64,000 bases of DNA from Diploptera punctata (GCA_030220185.1 JASPKZ010004955.1:1178001-1242000); one strand, 5' to 3'; positions 11,764-23,779 are shown, counted from the first letter of the stretch. A program made the numbers and translations. Notes: a model not told the origin generated them from the letters alone.

Positions 11764-12074
11764 AAAAAAATTATCTTCAGATAGAACAAAATTCAGACTT
11801 ATCACAGAATGTGACTTTAGCAAAACATTTAAATAGGAACTTAAATTTTCCTCTATGCAACAATAAAGAAGAACATCTTTAAACTTGCAAAGTGTTACCT
11901 GCTGGATCCATCTTAGAAATATATTGGAATACACAAGTGCTAATAGCTTTATAGCCGAACACCAAGCATTAGACAACAACAATGTCAAGCTGTTGGCAGT
12001 GATGTCATTCACACTCTTGCATTCCAGTATTTAGAACAAATGGCATTATTAGAATCTGCTTGACTCTAAATCTA

Positions 12075-14000
12075 ACTAGCTACATTCCATATGTCATATT
12101 GGGAGAAGAATTTCATTAAAGAATTTAATATTTGCAATAACTATTTGAAACAAAACAATGAAATTCGTGTTACTAAAGCTGATAAAGGACATATCACTGT
12201 GGTGATGGAGAAATCTGACTATCTTCAAAAAATGGAAACTATGTTGAACGACAATAGTACATATAAAAACTTAAATAAAGATCCATTTATTAAGATTCAA
12301 AGTAGTGTAATGAGTTGGTTAAATGTTGGAAAATTAATAATTACATAACTGAAGATCTTTACAAAATTTTAAGATCTTCTAAGGACAATCACCATTTACC
12401 AAGGTGTTACGGCTTACCTAAGATACATAAAAAAGATCATCCATTGAGGATAATAGTTTCTTCACTTGACAGTCCTACTTACAATCTTGCAAAATATATA
12501 AGTAATATACTATCTGAGTCACATTAAAGACTGTTGGAAATTTGTTGAATGGATTAATACCAAACAAATTGATATAAATAACATTTTAATATCGTTAGAT
12601 GTAAAATCCTTATTTACAAATATTCCTCATGAACTTGTTATGGAAGGCCTCAAAAATAGGTGGGAGTTTATTAACAAGAAAACAAACATTCATTTAAATG
12701 AATTTATTGATGCGGTCTCTTTAGTGCTCAATTCTTCTAATTTTACGTTCAATAAAAAATGTTATGCTCAAACCTATGGTAGTCCCATGGGATCACGATT
12801 GTCTCCGATTCTGGCAGATATAGTGATGGATGATTTGGAGACCTTTTGTTTGAACAAACTACCTTTTACAGTGGATGTGTATAAAAGATTTGTTGATGAT
12901 ATTTTTGTAAGTGTTCCAAAAAATGAAGTTGAAAGAATAGTTAATACATTTAATTCATTTCATAACCGTATTAGAAAACAAAATTTCTGATTATAAGTCA
13001 AGATGGATACAACATGTTCATCGAATGGAAGATCACAGAATACCCAAACTAATGTTAAGATATCAACCTGCAGGAAGAAGAAGACCAGGACGTCCACTCA
13101 AAAGACTTCTGGATGGTGTTTCTCTTGAGGCCGAAACAGGTCAACAAATGGCCTAAATTTGTGAATGTACTATGATGATGATGATGATACAATTTACTAG
13201 TGAAATAGAAAATTGTGGTCAGCTGAGTTTCCTTGACGTCACAGTGATATGTTTAAGTAATGGAAAATTGTTAACAAATTGGTATAGAAAACCAACATTT
13301 TCTGGAAGATATATAAATTTCCACTCACGACACCCAGTTCAACAAAAAATAAGTGTAATTTATGGCTTAATTGACAGAGCTATATTACTTTCCAATAACA
13401 TATTCCATAAACAAAACAATGAATTGGTTAAACATATTTTGATGGAAAATCATTATCCACAAGAGTTTATTATTCAACAAATTAAGAGAAGATTGAAAAT
13501 ATTGGAATACAGAAAAACATCTATAGAATTAGATAAAATAAATCTAGATGTTGAACAACAAAGCTTTCGCTTGAAATTACCTTATGTAAAAAGTTTAAAT
13601 GAAGGATTGGAAAAGAAATTGAAACCATTCAAATTTGTTTTTTACTCATAGTGTTCCTAATAAACTTGAAGGAAATTTAATACAAACTGGCAAAGACAAA
13701 ATCGATACTAGTAAATTGACAGGTGTTGTATACAAAATCCAATGGTGATTGTGAAAAGTCTTATGTAGGCCAAACAAAAAGAATTGTAAGAAAAAGAATT
13801 GACGAACATAAAAAGAATATCAGTATACCAGGTGCAGAACTTTCAGTAATCAGTGAACACATAATTAATCAAAATCATAAAATGAAATGGAATGACATAA
13901 AAATTTTACACAAAGAAAATAATTATCAAAAAAGATTAATAGCAGAAATGGCCTATATAAAAAAGAACAAAATAAAGCATTAAATAAACAAAATGATTTA
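12075..14000 (+). mobile_element. Penelope-like element (PLE-D) with RT and GIY-YIG, split by an RTE tail
   Basis: Broken frames give a nearly full PLE ORF. The N-terminal part (12091-12348) includes TKADKGHITVVM. Next are YGLPKIHKKDHPLRIIVS (about 12412-12470), ILISLDVKSLFTNIPHEL (about 12586-12640), GSPMGSRLSPILADIVMD (about 12778-12830) and the catalytic FVDDIFV (about 12890-12910). A truncated RTE insertion follows (about 12978-13188). The frame then resumes with LSFLDVTVI, WYRKPTFSGRYINFHS and a GIY-YIG endonuclease whose first Tyr block is frame-shifted (about 13720) but whose YVGQTKRIVRKRIDEH (about 13763-13810) is clear. It belongs to a different PLE subfamily from the copies that carry EKSAIAAH. 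Confidence 0.9.
12978..13188 (+). mobile_element. Severely 5'-truncated RTE LINE inside PLE-D
   Basis: About 200 bp carrying only the RTE ORF2 C-terminus (SRWIQHVHRMEDHRIPKLML, then GRRRPGRPLKRLLDG, then a stop near 13155) and an (ATG)n tail at 13170-13187. It is nearly the same sequence as the end of the minus-strand RTE at 40030-41311, so the two are close family members. It cuts the PLE frame between the FVDDIF and LSFLDV blocks. Confidence 0.85.
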
Positions 14001-14780
14001 AATGAATGGTGTGGAACATATGATTCCTTGCTGAAATATTTTTAATTATAAATTGAAATTTTAAATTTATACATTTAAATTCATAAAAAAATTTGTCTTG
14101 GTGATGGTAACTATGTACAATAAATTTATAAACAATCATATCTTGAAAATGATCTCACAACAGGAGATTGAAATTTATGTTTTGACTGAGATAACATTTA
14201 TTTTTTTGGTATTATAATAGCTACATTTGCTTGTAAATTTCTGCAGCTGTATCAAGTAACAAAATTAAATAGAGAAAGATAAGGTTTTACTCTTATTAGG
14301 ATGGTATTAGCAAAAGTAATCTATTGCAAACTGAGATATTTTGTGTGTTGTAAACTTTCTCTCATTAAAAAGGAAATAGCACTTGGTTTAACTTCTGCTA
14401 ATTGTAACATTACTTGGATAATTTTTGCCGAACTAAAACAATCCTGTATCGATACTCTGATGTGATTATATATCAGTATTTGCATTTTTGGTGCTTGGAT
14501 CACTATTTCTAAACACTATCCATGTATAAGGTTAAGAAAAAAGTGAATTGCAGCGTTAATAAGCAAATTTATGCAATATATTAAAATGACAAATTATAAA
14601 AAAATAGGTAATTAATGCATGCCGGACAGGTTGAAGGTGATAAGCCAGACAGAAAAAGTACCTTGGTCAAAAGAGTGACAATCTTTCATGGTAAAAATAC
14701 AACCATCAAGAAATGCATACATGGGTTCCACTCAGATAAAATTTTCTGGAGGTAAAATAGTTCCCCATTTGGTTCTCCAG
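14001..14780. other. Unassigned AT-rich sequence
   Basis: Follows the PLE-D stop. It may include PLE 3' UTR, but no boundary, ribozyme-like core or ORF with motifs was seen. Confidence 0.35.
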
Positions 14781-15640
14781 GTGGGGACTACTACAGGAAA
14801 TCCATGCCAAAGGCTCAAACACGGGATATGTTCCTAGGAACATAGAATGTTAGGACGAACATAGAATATTAGGGCATTATATAATAGTGGGACACTAGAG
14901 GTATTAATGTAGGAATTAATAAATTACCCTTTACAGGAAGTTAGATAGCCAGGAGAAAGTAGTCAGAAATCAGGAAGCTTTGCATTATACTATGGGGGAG
15001 CAGCAAGACCTGAATTTGGAACCGGGTTTTTAGTCCGAAGGAGGATGCTCTTCACGATCCGAGATATTATGTTTGTCAGCAATAGAATATCATATATAAT
15101 TCTAAAGGGCAAACAATGTGATTTTGTAATCATAAATGTACATGGTTCCACAGAAGATAAGGATGACAAGATCAAGGATGAAGAATAGAATCACGATATC
15201 ATATAAAAATTGTCTTAGGAAATTTTAATGCAAAAGTGGGGTAAGAAGATATATTCATGCCAACAATAGGCATTTTCAGTCTTCATGAAGATAGCAACGA
15301 CAATGGGAGTTACATTAGTCACCTTTGCCACATCAAAGAATCTTGTAGTTAAGAGCACAATATTCCAGCTTAAGAATATTCATAAATACACCTGGATGTC
15401 TCCAGATGGCAAGACTCTGAATCCGATGGATCATGTATTAGTAGACAAATGCTGGCACAGTAGCATCATTGATGTTAGGTCAATTAGATGGACAGACTGC
15501 AATTTGGATCATCATCTGGTCAGGGTGAAAAATCAGACAATGGTTATCGCTTATGTGAGGAACAAACATTAAAGATGATTCTGAAGAATTTGAATTAAAA
15601 AACTTGAGAAATGATAACTATGGCAAGAATACCAAATCAA
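14781..15640 (+). mobile_element. RTE-type LINE endonuclease fragment
   Basis: Degenerate apurinic-endonuclease-like region. An eroded start motif (GT*NVRT near 14837-14860) is followed by broken frames. A 95-codon open stretch at 15285-15572 reads LVTFATSKNLVVKST, HKYTWMSPDGKTLNPMDHVLVD and, near its end, a CNLDHHLVRV block that corresponds to the family's conserved SDH motif. No reverse transcriptase follows. Confidence 0.75.
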
Positions 15641-16470
15641 AATTGCTATCATCATCATCATCATCATCGTGGACATTTTAGTAGGATCTGTCGCCTGTAT
15701 TTTATTCAAGGTGATCTTGGTGAACCTATCTATGCCGTGGCCTTCCCAAATCTCTTTCTCCCTGTGGTTGATATTGTAGAGATAGTTTGAGTAATCTTCC
15801 CCTTTCCATCCTCAAAACACGTTGTTTCCAATCTTGTTAATATTCTGTAATATCATTTAATATATTTTTGAGTTTTGCAGTGAATAACCTGCTCTTGGGC
15901 AGAACACCATGAATGAATTAATATTTTTGACTTTCAATTTTCTTCTGATATCAATATTTGTTTGATAATCTAACCTTGTAATTCCATGAAGTGGTCTCAA
16001 AAATCTCATATGTGTTGCTTTTCCACTTTCTTTTTATCTCTCTGATTCAGGACTCAAACTTAACTTACATATTTAGGTGCTGGTTTTGAAATAATATTAT
16101 GTAATCTTAATTTCGTTTCTGTTGACATTGATTTCCAAAATTTATTTTTATTATGCCATTTAATTTCTTATATTTTTTTCTAATTTTATATCTATATCCC
16201 TTTTATTTCCTGATATTATGTATCCAAGATAGTTAAAATTAGATATTTTTTCTATTATATATCCATTTATTTCTATTTTAACCCTTTGTATATCTTTACC
16301 CAAAATTCCCATTGAGTTTGTTTTTGTCTTCATACCATATTTCCAAGCTATTTTATTTAATTCACAAGAAGATTTCTGTAATTCATCTTCAGATGTTGCT
16401 AAGATGATTTATTTGGTCTTCAGCATAAAGAATTGTCTTTTAATTCAATGAATGAATTGGTAATTCCTTA
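15641..16470 (-). mobile_element. RTE-type LINE 3' fragment, degenerate
   Basis: Minus-strand remnant with a (CAT)n/(ATG)n tail at 15650-15668. Upstream on that strand, broken frames resemble the post-RT region of RTE ORF2 (KYGMKTKTN near 16340, NYLGY near 16215). Many stops. Confidence 0.6.
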
Positions 16471-16494
16471 TCTTACTTCATAGTTTATGTTTTT

Positions 16495-16995
16495 TTAAAC
16501 ACGGGAACTGCAATTTTCAAGGGAAACATCCCTCCCATTTTCAACCGATATTATGACTACCGGATTTTCATTGGAATCTCCATCTGTAACGTTGCTATCT
16601 GGTGTTGATTTGATGAACTTTGAAATCAGGTCCCGTTCATTGGGAATTTTGAAATTCATGGATCTAAATTTGTTCTTCTGAATATATATCTTCTCCCAAA
16701 CTGTCAATTCTAAAGGTTTTTCCAAATGTTTTAGTAGTTTGGCCCCTTTTTCAATTTTATGACTCTCCAAGAAACTATGTGCTGCAATAGCTGATTTTTC
16801 AATTTCACCATTTATAATATTTCTAAAGTGTTCTTTTGTGCAAGTATCCAAATTCCTTTTTGTTTTTTCTGTGTGTACTTTATTGCAGTCTTTACAACTA
16901 ATTTGATAAATTTCAGATTTTTTACTATCTGGGGTGTTCAATTTCTTATTGGTTATTAATAGATTACCAAGGCTAAATTTATTTATCATTGCCAA
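16495..16995 (-). pseudogene. PLE GIY-YIG endonuclease fragment
   Basis: 166-codon open frame at the 3' end of PLE-B. It starts MAMINKFSLGNLL. The GIY block reads EIYQISCKDC (residues about 28-37), the YIG block reads VHTEKTKR (about 40-47), so the second Tyr-Ile-Gly is missing. The EKSAIAAHSFLE and LTVWEKIYIQKNKFRSMNFKIP blocks are intact. Endonuclease activity is unlikely. Confidence 0.8.
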
Positions 16996-17250
16996 AGTAA
17001 TATTGAATTTCTTGAAAATTCTAGAAATTTGTTATGTATTTCAGGATGATAAGTAATTTTCTTAAATTGTTCCTTACTTTGAACCAGATTGCAGGATGGT
17101 GTATTCTTTTAATATTTTTCTGTTGTCTGAATTTCTTTAATTTATTTATAATTATTTTCTTTCAAAAACCATTTAAATTAGCTATGTTCAAAATGTGACT
17201 GTATTTTTTCCTAAAATCATCTTCATTTAGTAGGACATTTAATCTGTATA

Positions 17251-20215
17251 CCATATTTACACATATATAGTCCGCATCAAAGTTTTAAGATAAAATGATA
17301 ATAAATTGGGGAAAAAAGTATTTGTCTTATATTTTTGCTAAGAGACAGTACAAAAGACAGAAGTAGGCCTACACTATTTTTAAATCTGGAAGTGTTATAA
17401 ATTACAAAGCTTCTGTTGCCAACTATGTAACAGTACATTTGGGTTGTGGCTCAGTCATTAACACAAGGGTAAAAGGGACGGTCGTACAGTATTCGTTATT
17501 CCTATTCACTGTGTGTAAACTTGGATCAGTGCAGAGCAAGTTATACCTCCAAATTCAAGCTGCAAGTGGTGCGCTATGCAGCAGAACATGGAAATTAGAT
17601 AATAGGAAGAAAGTTTGTCGTGGATGAAAAAATGTTTGCGACGGTGGATCCAAACAAAACATGCACTTGAAAACACATCGCAACATCGACAATATTTCCG
17701 TGGAAAGGAAGCGAAATATCCACAGTTAGAAAAAGTTATCTTGGATTATGTACGGAAAACAAGGGCAGATGGATTTTCTGTATCTGTCGAAATGATACAG
17801 TTAAAAGGCCTTTAGATAGCCAAGGATATGGAAATCCCATGCAATGAATTTGAGGAAGGCAATTTGACATGTTATGACCTTGTAATTCTGTGGCATACAT
17901 CAATAGCGCAGAAACTTAAAACACATATTCAACTTAAGGAAAATGCATGATTATAGCCTAGGAGCAATAGGGAATGCTGATGAGATGCCTGTTTTCTTCG
18001 ACATGCCAGGAGACATGACTGTGCATAAACTTGCGAAAAAACTGTGCAGTGCAAATGACAGGAGCAGGAAAGTAACAGTGCACCGTAATGCTTCGCATCA
18101 CTGCTGATGGTCGAAAACTCCACCTTTCATTATTTTTAAACAAAAAACTTTGCCAAAAGAAAAACTGCCTCCAGGAATTTTGATAAGGGTGCAATAGAAA
18201 GGGTGGTTGAACATGACTTGGTAAATGTAAGTATGGTTTCGGCGGCCAGGTGCACTCTTAAGTCAGCGATTCGTGTTGTTAATAGACAGTTTTTTGAGGT
18301 CATTTAACGGAAAGTGTAAAAACCAAAATGTAACATGAAAAGTGTGACATGGTTGTGATACCTGGAGGAATGACTGGCATGTTACAACCACTTGATGTTT
18401 CAATTAACCGCCCCTTATAATATACATTTGCGAAGTTTCTACCACAAATGGAGATGCACTTCCAAGGAAATGGCATCGAGTGGATGAATGAAGAAACTTT
18501 CCCGCAGCCATATCTGTGAATGGATTGTTGCAGCATGGGACTTAATACCACAAGAAATGGTCACCATGAGTTTTAAATTGGCATCTATTTCCAATGCGAT
18601 AGACGGGACAGAAGATGATGCATTATGGATCGCCTCATCTGGCAGTTGTGGCTCAGCGGATGTGATGGTGAAAGTGATATGGACAAGTCAAATGATGAAC
18701 AATAACTGCTGACAATACACATTCTGGATACATTCAAGTGGAAATGTTGGTGAAAATTACATGGGTGAGTCAAGTAATGAACAATACCGGTAACTGCTGG
18801 CAATACATATGCTGGATATTTTCAAGTGGAAGTGGTAGTGAAAGTGACATGGATGAGTCAGTCAAGTGATGAACAATACCGCTAATTGCTGACAATACAC
18901 ATGCTGGATACATTAAAGTGGCAGTGATGGTGAAAGTGGCATGGATGAGTCAAAAGTGATGAACAATACCGGTAACTGCTGGCAATACACATGCTGGATA
19001 CATTAAAGTGGAATTGATGATGAAAGTGGCAAGGATGAGTCAAGTGATGAACAATGCCGGTAACTGCTGACAATACACATGCTGGATACATTAAAGTGGA
19101 AGTGATGGTGAAAGTGGCATAGATGAGTCAAAAGTGATGAACAATACCGGTAACTGCTGACAATACACATGATGGATACATTAAAGTGGAATTGATGGTG
19201 AAAGTGGCAAGGATGAGTCAAGTGATGAACAATGCCAGTAACTGCTGACAATACACATGCTGGATACATTAAAGTGGAAGTGATGGTGACAGTGGCATGG
19301 ATGAATTAAGTGATGAGCAATGCTGGTAACTGCTGACAATACACATGCTGGATACATTAAAGTGGAAGTGGTGGCGAAAGTGGCATGGATGAGTCGAGTG
19401 ATGAACAATGCCGGTAACTGCTGACAGTACACATGCTGGATACATTCAAGTGGAAGTGATGGTGAAAGTGGCATGGATGAGTCGAGTGATGAACAATGCC
19501 GGTAACTGCTGACAATGCACATGCTGGATACATTCAAGTGGAAGTGATGGTGAAATTGTCATGGATGAGTCAAGTGATGAACAATGCCGGTAACTGCTGA
19601 CAATACACATGCTGGATATATTCAAGTGGAAGTGATGGTGAAAGTGGCATGGATGAGTCGAGTGATGGACAATGCCGGTAACTGCTGACAATGCACATGC
19701 TGGATACATTCAAGTGGAAGTGATGGTGAAAGTGTCAAGGATGAGTCAAGTGATGAACAATGCCGGTAACTGCTGACAATACACATGCTGGATATATTCA
19801 AGTGGAAGTGATGGTGAAAGTGGCATGGATGAGTCGAGTGATGAACAATGCCGGTAACTGCTGACAATGCACATGCTGGATACATTCAAGTGGAAGTGAT
19901 GGTGAAAGTGTCAAGGATGAGTCAAGTGATGAACAATGCCGGTAACTGCTGACAATACACATGCTGGATATATTCAAGTGGAAGTGATGGTGAATGTGAC
20001 ATGGACGAATCAAGTGATAAACAATAAGTTCTGACAATACACATATTGGTTACATTTGTTGGAGTATTTTTAAGGTATGTGGGCCTTGTAATTAATTAGA
20101 TTAAATTGTTTTAAAATGTAACTCATTTTCAAGTTAATTCATGTATAAGGCGCATTCTAATTTTGAGACTTATTTTTTAGGTAAAAAAGTGCAGCCTATA
20201 CACGCATAAATATGG
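17251..20215 (+). mobile_element. pogo/Tigger-type DNA transposon inserted in PLE-B
   Basis: TA dinucleotides flank inverted termini: ccatatttacacatatatag at 17251-17270 and its imperfect complement at the right end (20190-20215, cctatacacgcataaatatgg). The flanking PLE sequence is continuous when the element is removed. Inside (about 17430-18720) is a heavily mutated transposase on the plus strand: DNA-binding remnants near 17560-17790 and the DDE block IPGGMTGMLQPLDVSIN at about 18360-18408, which is characteristic of the pogo/Tigger group. After the acidic C-terminal tail the element is expanded by an 88-bp minisatellite (18655-20035). Confidence 0.85.
18655..20035 (+). repeat. 88-bp minisatellite (about 15-16 copies) within the Tigger element
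   Basis: Tandem units of about 88 bp, each containing gatgaacaatgccggtaact, gctgacaatacacatgctgg, a short spacer and aagtggaagtgatggtgaaa. The first unit overlaps the end of the transposase: in that frame the unit encodes the acidic tail SGCDGESDMDKSNDEQ and then a stop. Distal copies differ by a few substitutions (ATTCAAG/ATTAAAG, GCATGG/TCAAGG). Units at about 19450-19985 are the most alike and alternate in pairs. It is not a CRISPR array, because there are no unique spacers. Confidence 0.92.
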
Positions 20216-20880
20216 TATCAAACTGTTGAAAATTGCATGTTTATATGCAGTATGATTGAAATCTGAAGACTTTATATAATCGTCTGTATGAGTATCCTTC
20301 CTGTATATATTGAATTTAATTCTTTGTTGTTGTTCATTCCTTATTATGTAGAGTTCCAAAAATAGGATTTGGTTTTCTTTTCTAATTTCGTAGTAAATTT
20401 TTCAGATTAATCTTGAGGATTGAGTAATTTCAATACGTCTTTAATATATTTAGAATTTTATCACAGAGAAAATATCATCCACATATCTATACCAACCTTC
20501 AAACATCCAGGGATAAGCATTGGTGATATGACACTCTAAGTAACCTATAATTAAATTTTCCAAAAATGGTGAAAGTGTGTGTCCCATAGCCAGACCTGAG
20601 ATCTGTTTATAAAATTTTCCATTGAAGGTGAAAAAATTATTGTTGATACAAAGTTTTGTAAGATTTAAATGTTCTTATATTATTTCTCTTTCTAGTTTCA
20701 AAGAATTTAGCCATTTTTCTAAAATATTCAACATCTTTCCAATTGGGATGCTCAAAAATAAAGAAACGACATCAAAAGAAACCAATCTGTCATTACAATC
20801 CAATGAAACATTATTCAGTTCTTTTACTAATTCAATTGAATTTTCAATACTTTTGTTGTTGAAACTTGGTAATTAATTAA

Positions 20881-22920
20881 CCACTTAAGTGGCTATGACA
20901 TGTGGGTGCGTCATTTTCTAGCCCCACGCAAGTGGCAATGACGTGAGGGCATGTCATCCCCTAAACTCACCACAGTAGGTATGACGTCCCCGTGCGTCAC
21001 GCATTCTCACAGTGTTCATTTATATTTAGTGTGCCAATTTATCATATTATCACAATAATTAGTTTGATTTTTAATAGTGTAAATTCTTTGGTATAGTTTT
21101 AATTATCTATTCTAGTTTTAATCATATATTTAGATTTTAATTATAGGCCTGTATATAAGTGTAAATATTTAGAAAGTATGGCAGGTAATAGTAAAAGGAA
21201 ATGGTTGAGTGACGGTGATTTGAATGAAATACTGAACAAAGATATTAGTGACAATTCTGAAAGTGAATACAGTGATGACAGTGAACTGGAATTTTCTTCA
21301 GATAATGAAGAAAGTGAAAACAATGAAGCCGATAATAATTTTATTCATAGTGATATGCAACCTGGTACGTGGTCCACACAAGGCGCAGAACGTCCTCCTT
21401 TTCCATTCTCTGGACAACCTGGTCTAAATGTTGAAATTCAAGATCCCTCAAACCCATTAGAATTTTTTTAACTTTTTATTACGCGAGAAATTTGTGAACA
21501 CATCAGTGATGAAACTAATCGTTACGCCGAACAGTTTATAGAAAAAAATGCTCCTCAGTTGAAAGAAAAATCTAGAGTCCATCATTGGAATGAAACAAAT
21601 GGGGATGAAATAATGAAATTATTGGCATTTTTATTATTGCAAGGGTTACATCAGAAACCCGATAATAAAAGTTACTTTTCCCATGAAAAGGAAAATTCTA
21701 GAAACTCCAATATTTTTCGAACTTTTTACGGAGAGGAGGTTTCATCTTCTAAAATTTTTACATTTTGTAAATAAATAATGATGAAGCTACTTGTGGTTCC
21801 AGGAGACTTTTCAAACTTAAACCTATATTAGACCATCTCAATGACAGGTTTAGAACAGTGTACACTCCAGATTGTGATATATCTGTTGATGAATCATTGA
21901 TGATGTGGAAGGGAAGATTGGGATGGAAGGTATTTATTCCTACTAAACGTGCCAGATTCGGCATAAAATCGTTCGAATTGTGTGAGGCAAAATCTGGATA
22001 CGTGTGGAATTTTCTCATATATGTAGGAAAGGAAACTGTTTTCGACGAGTCCTTGAAAGATGAGGCTTATGGTTCTAAAGTTGTTTTAGAACTTATCAGC
22101 CCTCTTCTGAACCAAGGATACACAGTGACAATGGACAATTGGTTCACTAGTCCAGATTTGTTTGAAAAACTGTGTGACTATGGTACTGATGCTATTGGAA
22201 CCTTGCGTCAGAATAGGAAGGGCTACCCACAGAAATAAAACAGAAAAAGTTGAAAAAGAGTGAACATGTGTCGGCTTATAAAGATAAGGTAATGATTATG
22301 AAGTGGAAAGACAGAAAGGATATCTGTCTTATGAGCACTACACATGATGAGAGAATGGTCACGAAAAAGGTTCGAGGTCAGGACATCACAAAACCTAAAG
22401 TTGTGGTGGATTACAACTCAAAGATGGGAGGAGTTGATTTGAGTGATGCGTACCTTGTGAGCTATCGCAGCACAAGGAAAAGGATGAAAAAGCATTATCA
22501 AAAAACACTTTAGGCATTTTATTGACATCTGTTGCCTGAATTCCTATCTGTTATATGTAAAAACAGGTGGGAAAATGAAAAGGATGGAATTTCAGTTAAA
22601 ACTGATTAAAAAAATGATACTAAAATATCATAAAATTGAAATTTCACCTTGTGGGTGACCTTCAAAATTAGCTCCCCCAATCAGAAAATTGCCCCCAATC
22701 AGAATAAACGCTCCACACTACCCATCGTTCATTCCCCCATCAGCATCGAAGCAAGAACCACGACGACGATGTGTTGTATGCTACGAAAACAACCAACGCC
22801 GTAAAACAAGATATAACTGTGAAGACTGCAAAGTGGCCCTATGTGCAGCACCCTGTTTCCAGCGTTATCACACTGTTGTGGACTACTGATGACACAATGA
22901 AAATACACATAAGAATTGGA
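20881..22920 (+). mobile_element. piggyBac transposon (piggyBac-B), left end and mutated transposase
   Basis: TTAA (20877-20880) is followed by a candidate terminal repeat ccacttaagtggctatgaca. A transposase pseudogene lies on the plus strand at 21178-22889. I could not find a matching right terminal repeat or the expected resumption of the PLE, so the right end seems lost or diverged. Confidence 0.8.
21178..22889 (+). pseudogene. piggyBac transposase, broken by a stop and frameshifts
   Basis: Order of blocks: an acidic N-terminus (SDNSESEYSDDSELEFSSD, residues about 22-40), then PFSGQPG before an in-frame stop (21469-21471), an LLQGLHQKPDNKSYFS block, a frameshift near 21775, CDISVDESLMMWKGRLGWK (about 21873-21930), KRARFGIKSFELCEAKSGY, TVTMDNWFTSPDLFEKL (about 22123-22175), a frameshift near 22240, YNSKMGGVDLSDAYLVSYR (about 22411-22470), a frameshift near 22510, and a Cys/His-rich C-terminus (CVVCYENNQRR...CEDCKVALCAAPCFQRYH, 22770-22875). 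The three Asp positions expected for the family (VDES, MDNWF, GVDLSD) are present, so it decayed recently. Confidence 0.92.
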
Positions 22921-23314
22921 TAACTAATATAATTGTAAGTAATTGCTAAAAAATATGTTTATGTTAGGATCGTAGTTACATTAATTTATTTATTTATTTA
23001 CACCTTTCTGCATTGTGATTATATGGCTATTAGGGTAAACTGGTAGATGTGTGTGAAGGTCAGAAAATAAACAGATAACTTGTTTGCTAAGAATTTCTGC
23101 AGATTCCCGCATTAAATTGTGACTGATTTATTGGGGCAAAGTTATTTATTATTTCCTGCTTGAAGGGGAGACAAACTTTGAATGAGGGTAACATTCTTTA
23201 GAAAATCAGTGATTGTCTTGTAAAAATCAGTGTTGGATTTACGAGTAATTTATAGATATATATTTTTTTTTGAGTTCCTCTGTTTTTTTTTTTTCGATTT
23301 AAATTTGAAAAAAT
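22921..23314. other. Unassigned AT-rich sequence
   Basis: Contains a (TTTA)n run near 22983-23000. No coding signal. Confidence 0.35.
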
Positions 23315-23566
23315 ATGATATTTAGGCTTAAATGTTCATGTATATATACTCCTTATATGTTGTCCCACATAACTGCCTTTATTTGTAATATTAAAATAGC
23401 ATTATTAGAATTATTGTCATTTGAAGATAGAACTAAATTACTGAATTTTAAAGCACTGCAGAAGGAACCAGCAAAATTAAATGTCCCACGCGGTCGGAGT
23501 CAGGTAGCCGTAAACCAACCACAAGACTGGTTAAATTTCTTGGTAAGCCATTTTGCCAGAATGTAA
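23315..23566 (+). other. Open frame of unknown origin
   Basis: 83 codons. The second half (FEDRTKLLNFKALQKEPAKLNVPRGRSQVAV, given here only in part) has a protein-like composition unlike its AT-rich flanks. There is no start context, splice-site pair or known motif that I can name. It may be a decayed exon or transposon piece. Confidence 0.2.
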
Positions 23567-23779
23567 CAAGGTGAGCCAATATTTTTAACAATGAGTCTAA
23601 TCTTCCTTCCCCTCCTTGTGTTATATTTTTGGGAGTCCTATATGACCAATTGTTGGATTCTCGGTGAGTCTTGGAATACTTTTATCTTGATGTGATCTTT
23701 GACTGGTTAATTTGATGGTCTTTTAATGTAGTATTAAACTTAGACTTTAATGTTTTGGGAGAGGATTGTATGTAATTTC

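Larger units (their letters stand above)
10428..11784 (+). repeat. tRNA-like cassette array 1 (five units, one inverted)
   Basis: Five tRNA-like segments sit in cassettes of about 300 bp. One is on the minus strand (10488-10558) and four on the plus strand (10799, 11090, 11390 and 11692). Each cassette has the tRNA-like part, a T-run (tttttctcttcaaat), an AT-rich spacer with ttaataataaaa, and a conserved segment with gcaaagatagaagcaaagg and gggaattacaatgtatat. The orientation switch is near 10665-10700. The 11-bp direct repeats aacaaaattca at 10417-10427 and 11785-11795 bound the whole array. This indicates insertion of the multimer as one unit into the RNase H LINE. Confidence 0.85.
10091..12060 (+). 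mobile_element. LINE RNase H / C-terminal fragment, split by a tRNA-like array
   Basis: Left part (10160-10427) reads as the end of an RNase H domain: LLQWVPAHC, a stop, then IAGN near 10168-10205, and the following helix region. Right part (11785-12060) continues in the same sense (LAKHLNRN, then PLCNNKEEHL), matching the usual cysteine-containing C-terminus of such ORF2 proteins. The two parts are separated by a cassette array at 10428-11784 flanked by an 11-bp duplication. Several stops make it a pseudogene. A second RNase H fragment of similar type is at 54180-55575. Confidence 0.7.
16480..20876 (-). mobile_element. Penelope-like element (PLE-B), interrupted by a pogo/Tigger element
   Basis: Read on the minus strand from 20876: a degenerate RT (ELVKELNNVSLDCNDRLVSFDVVSLFLSIP, about 20845-20745), the YGLAMG/LSPFLENL block (about 20600-20550), GWYRYVDDIF (about 20503-20470) and the start of the connector (about 20220). 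The pogo/Tigger element (17251-20215) follows. The frame then resumes from about 17250 to 16495 with the connector and an eroded GIY-YIG block (SEIYQISCKDCNKVHTEKTKRNL; the YIG is lost to HTE), NGEIEKSAIAAH and LTVWEKIYIQKNK. Its 5' end abuts TTAA and a broken piggyBac element at 20881. Confidence 0.85.

Noticed and set aside
18655..20035. CRISPR-like array
   Set aside because: The units are tandem with no unique spacers, the period is 88 bp, and the context is a eukaryotic transposon.
18585..20037. Minus-strand frames of 69-118 codons with MYPACVLSAVTGIVHH-type repeats
   Set aside because: They arise from the 88-bp minisatellite, whose period is not a multiple of three and whose minus frames happen to lack stops.
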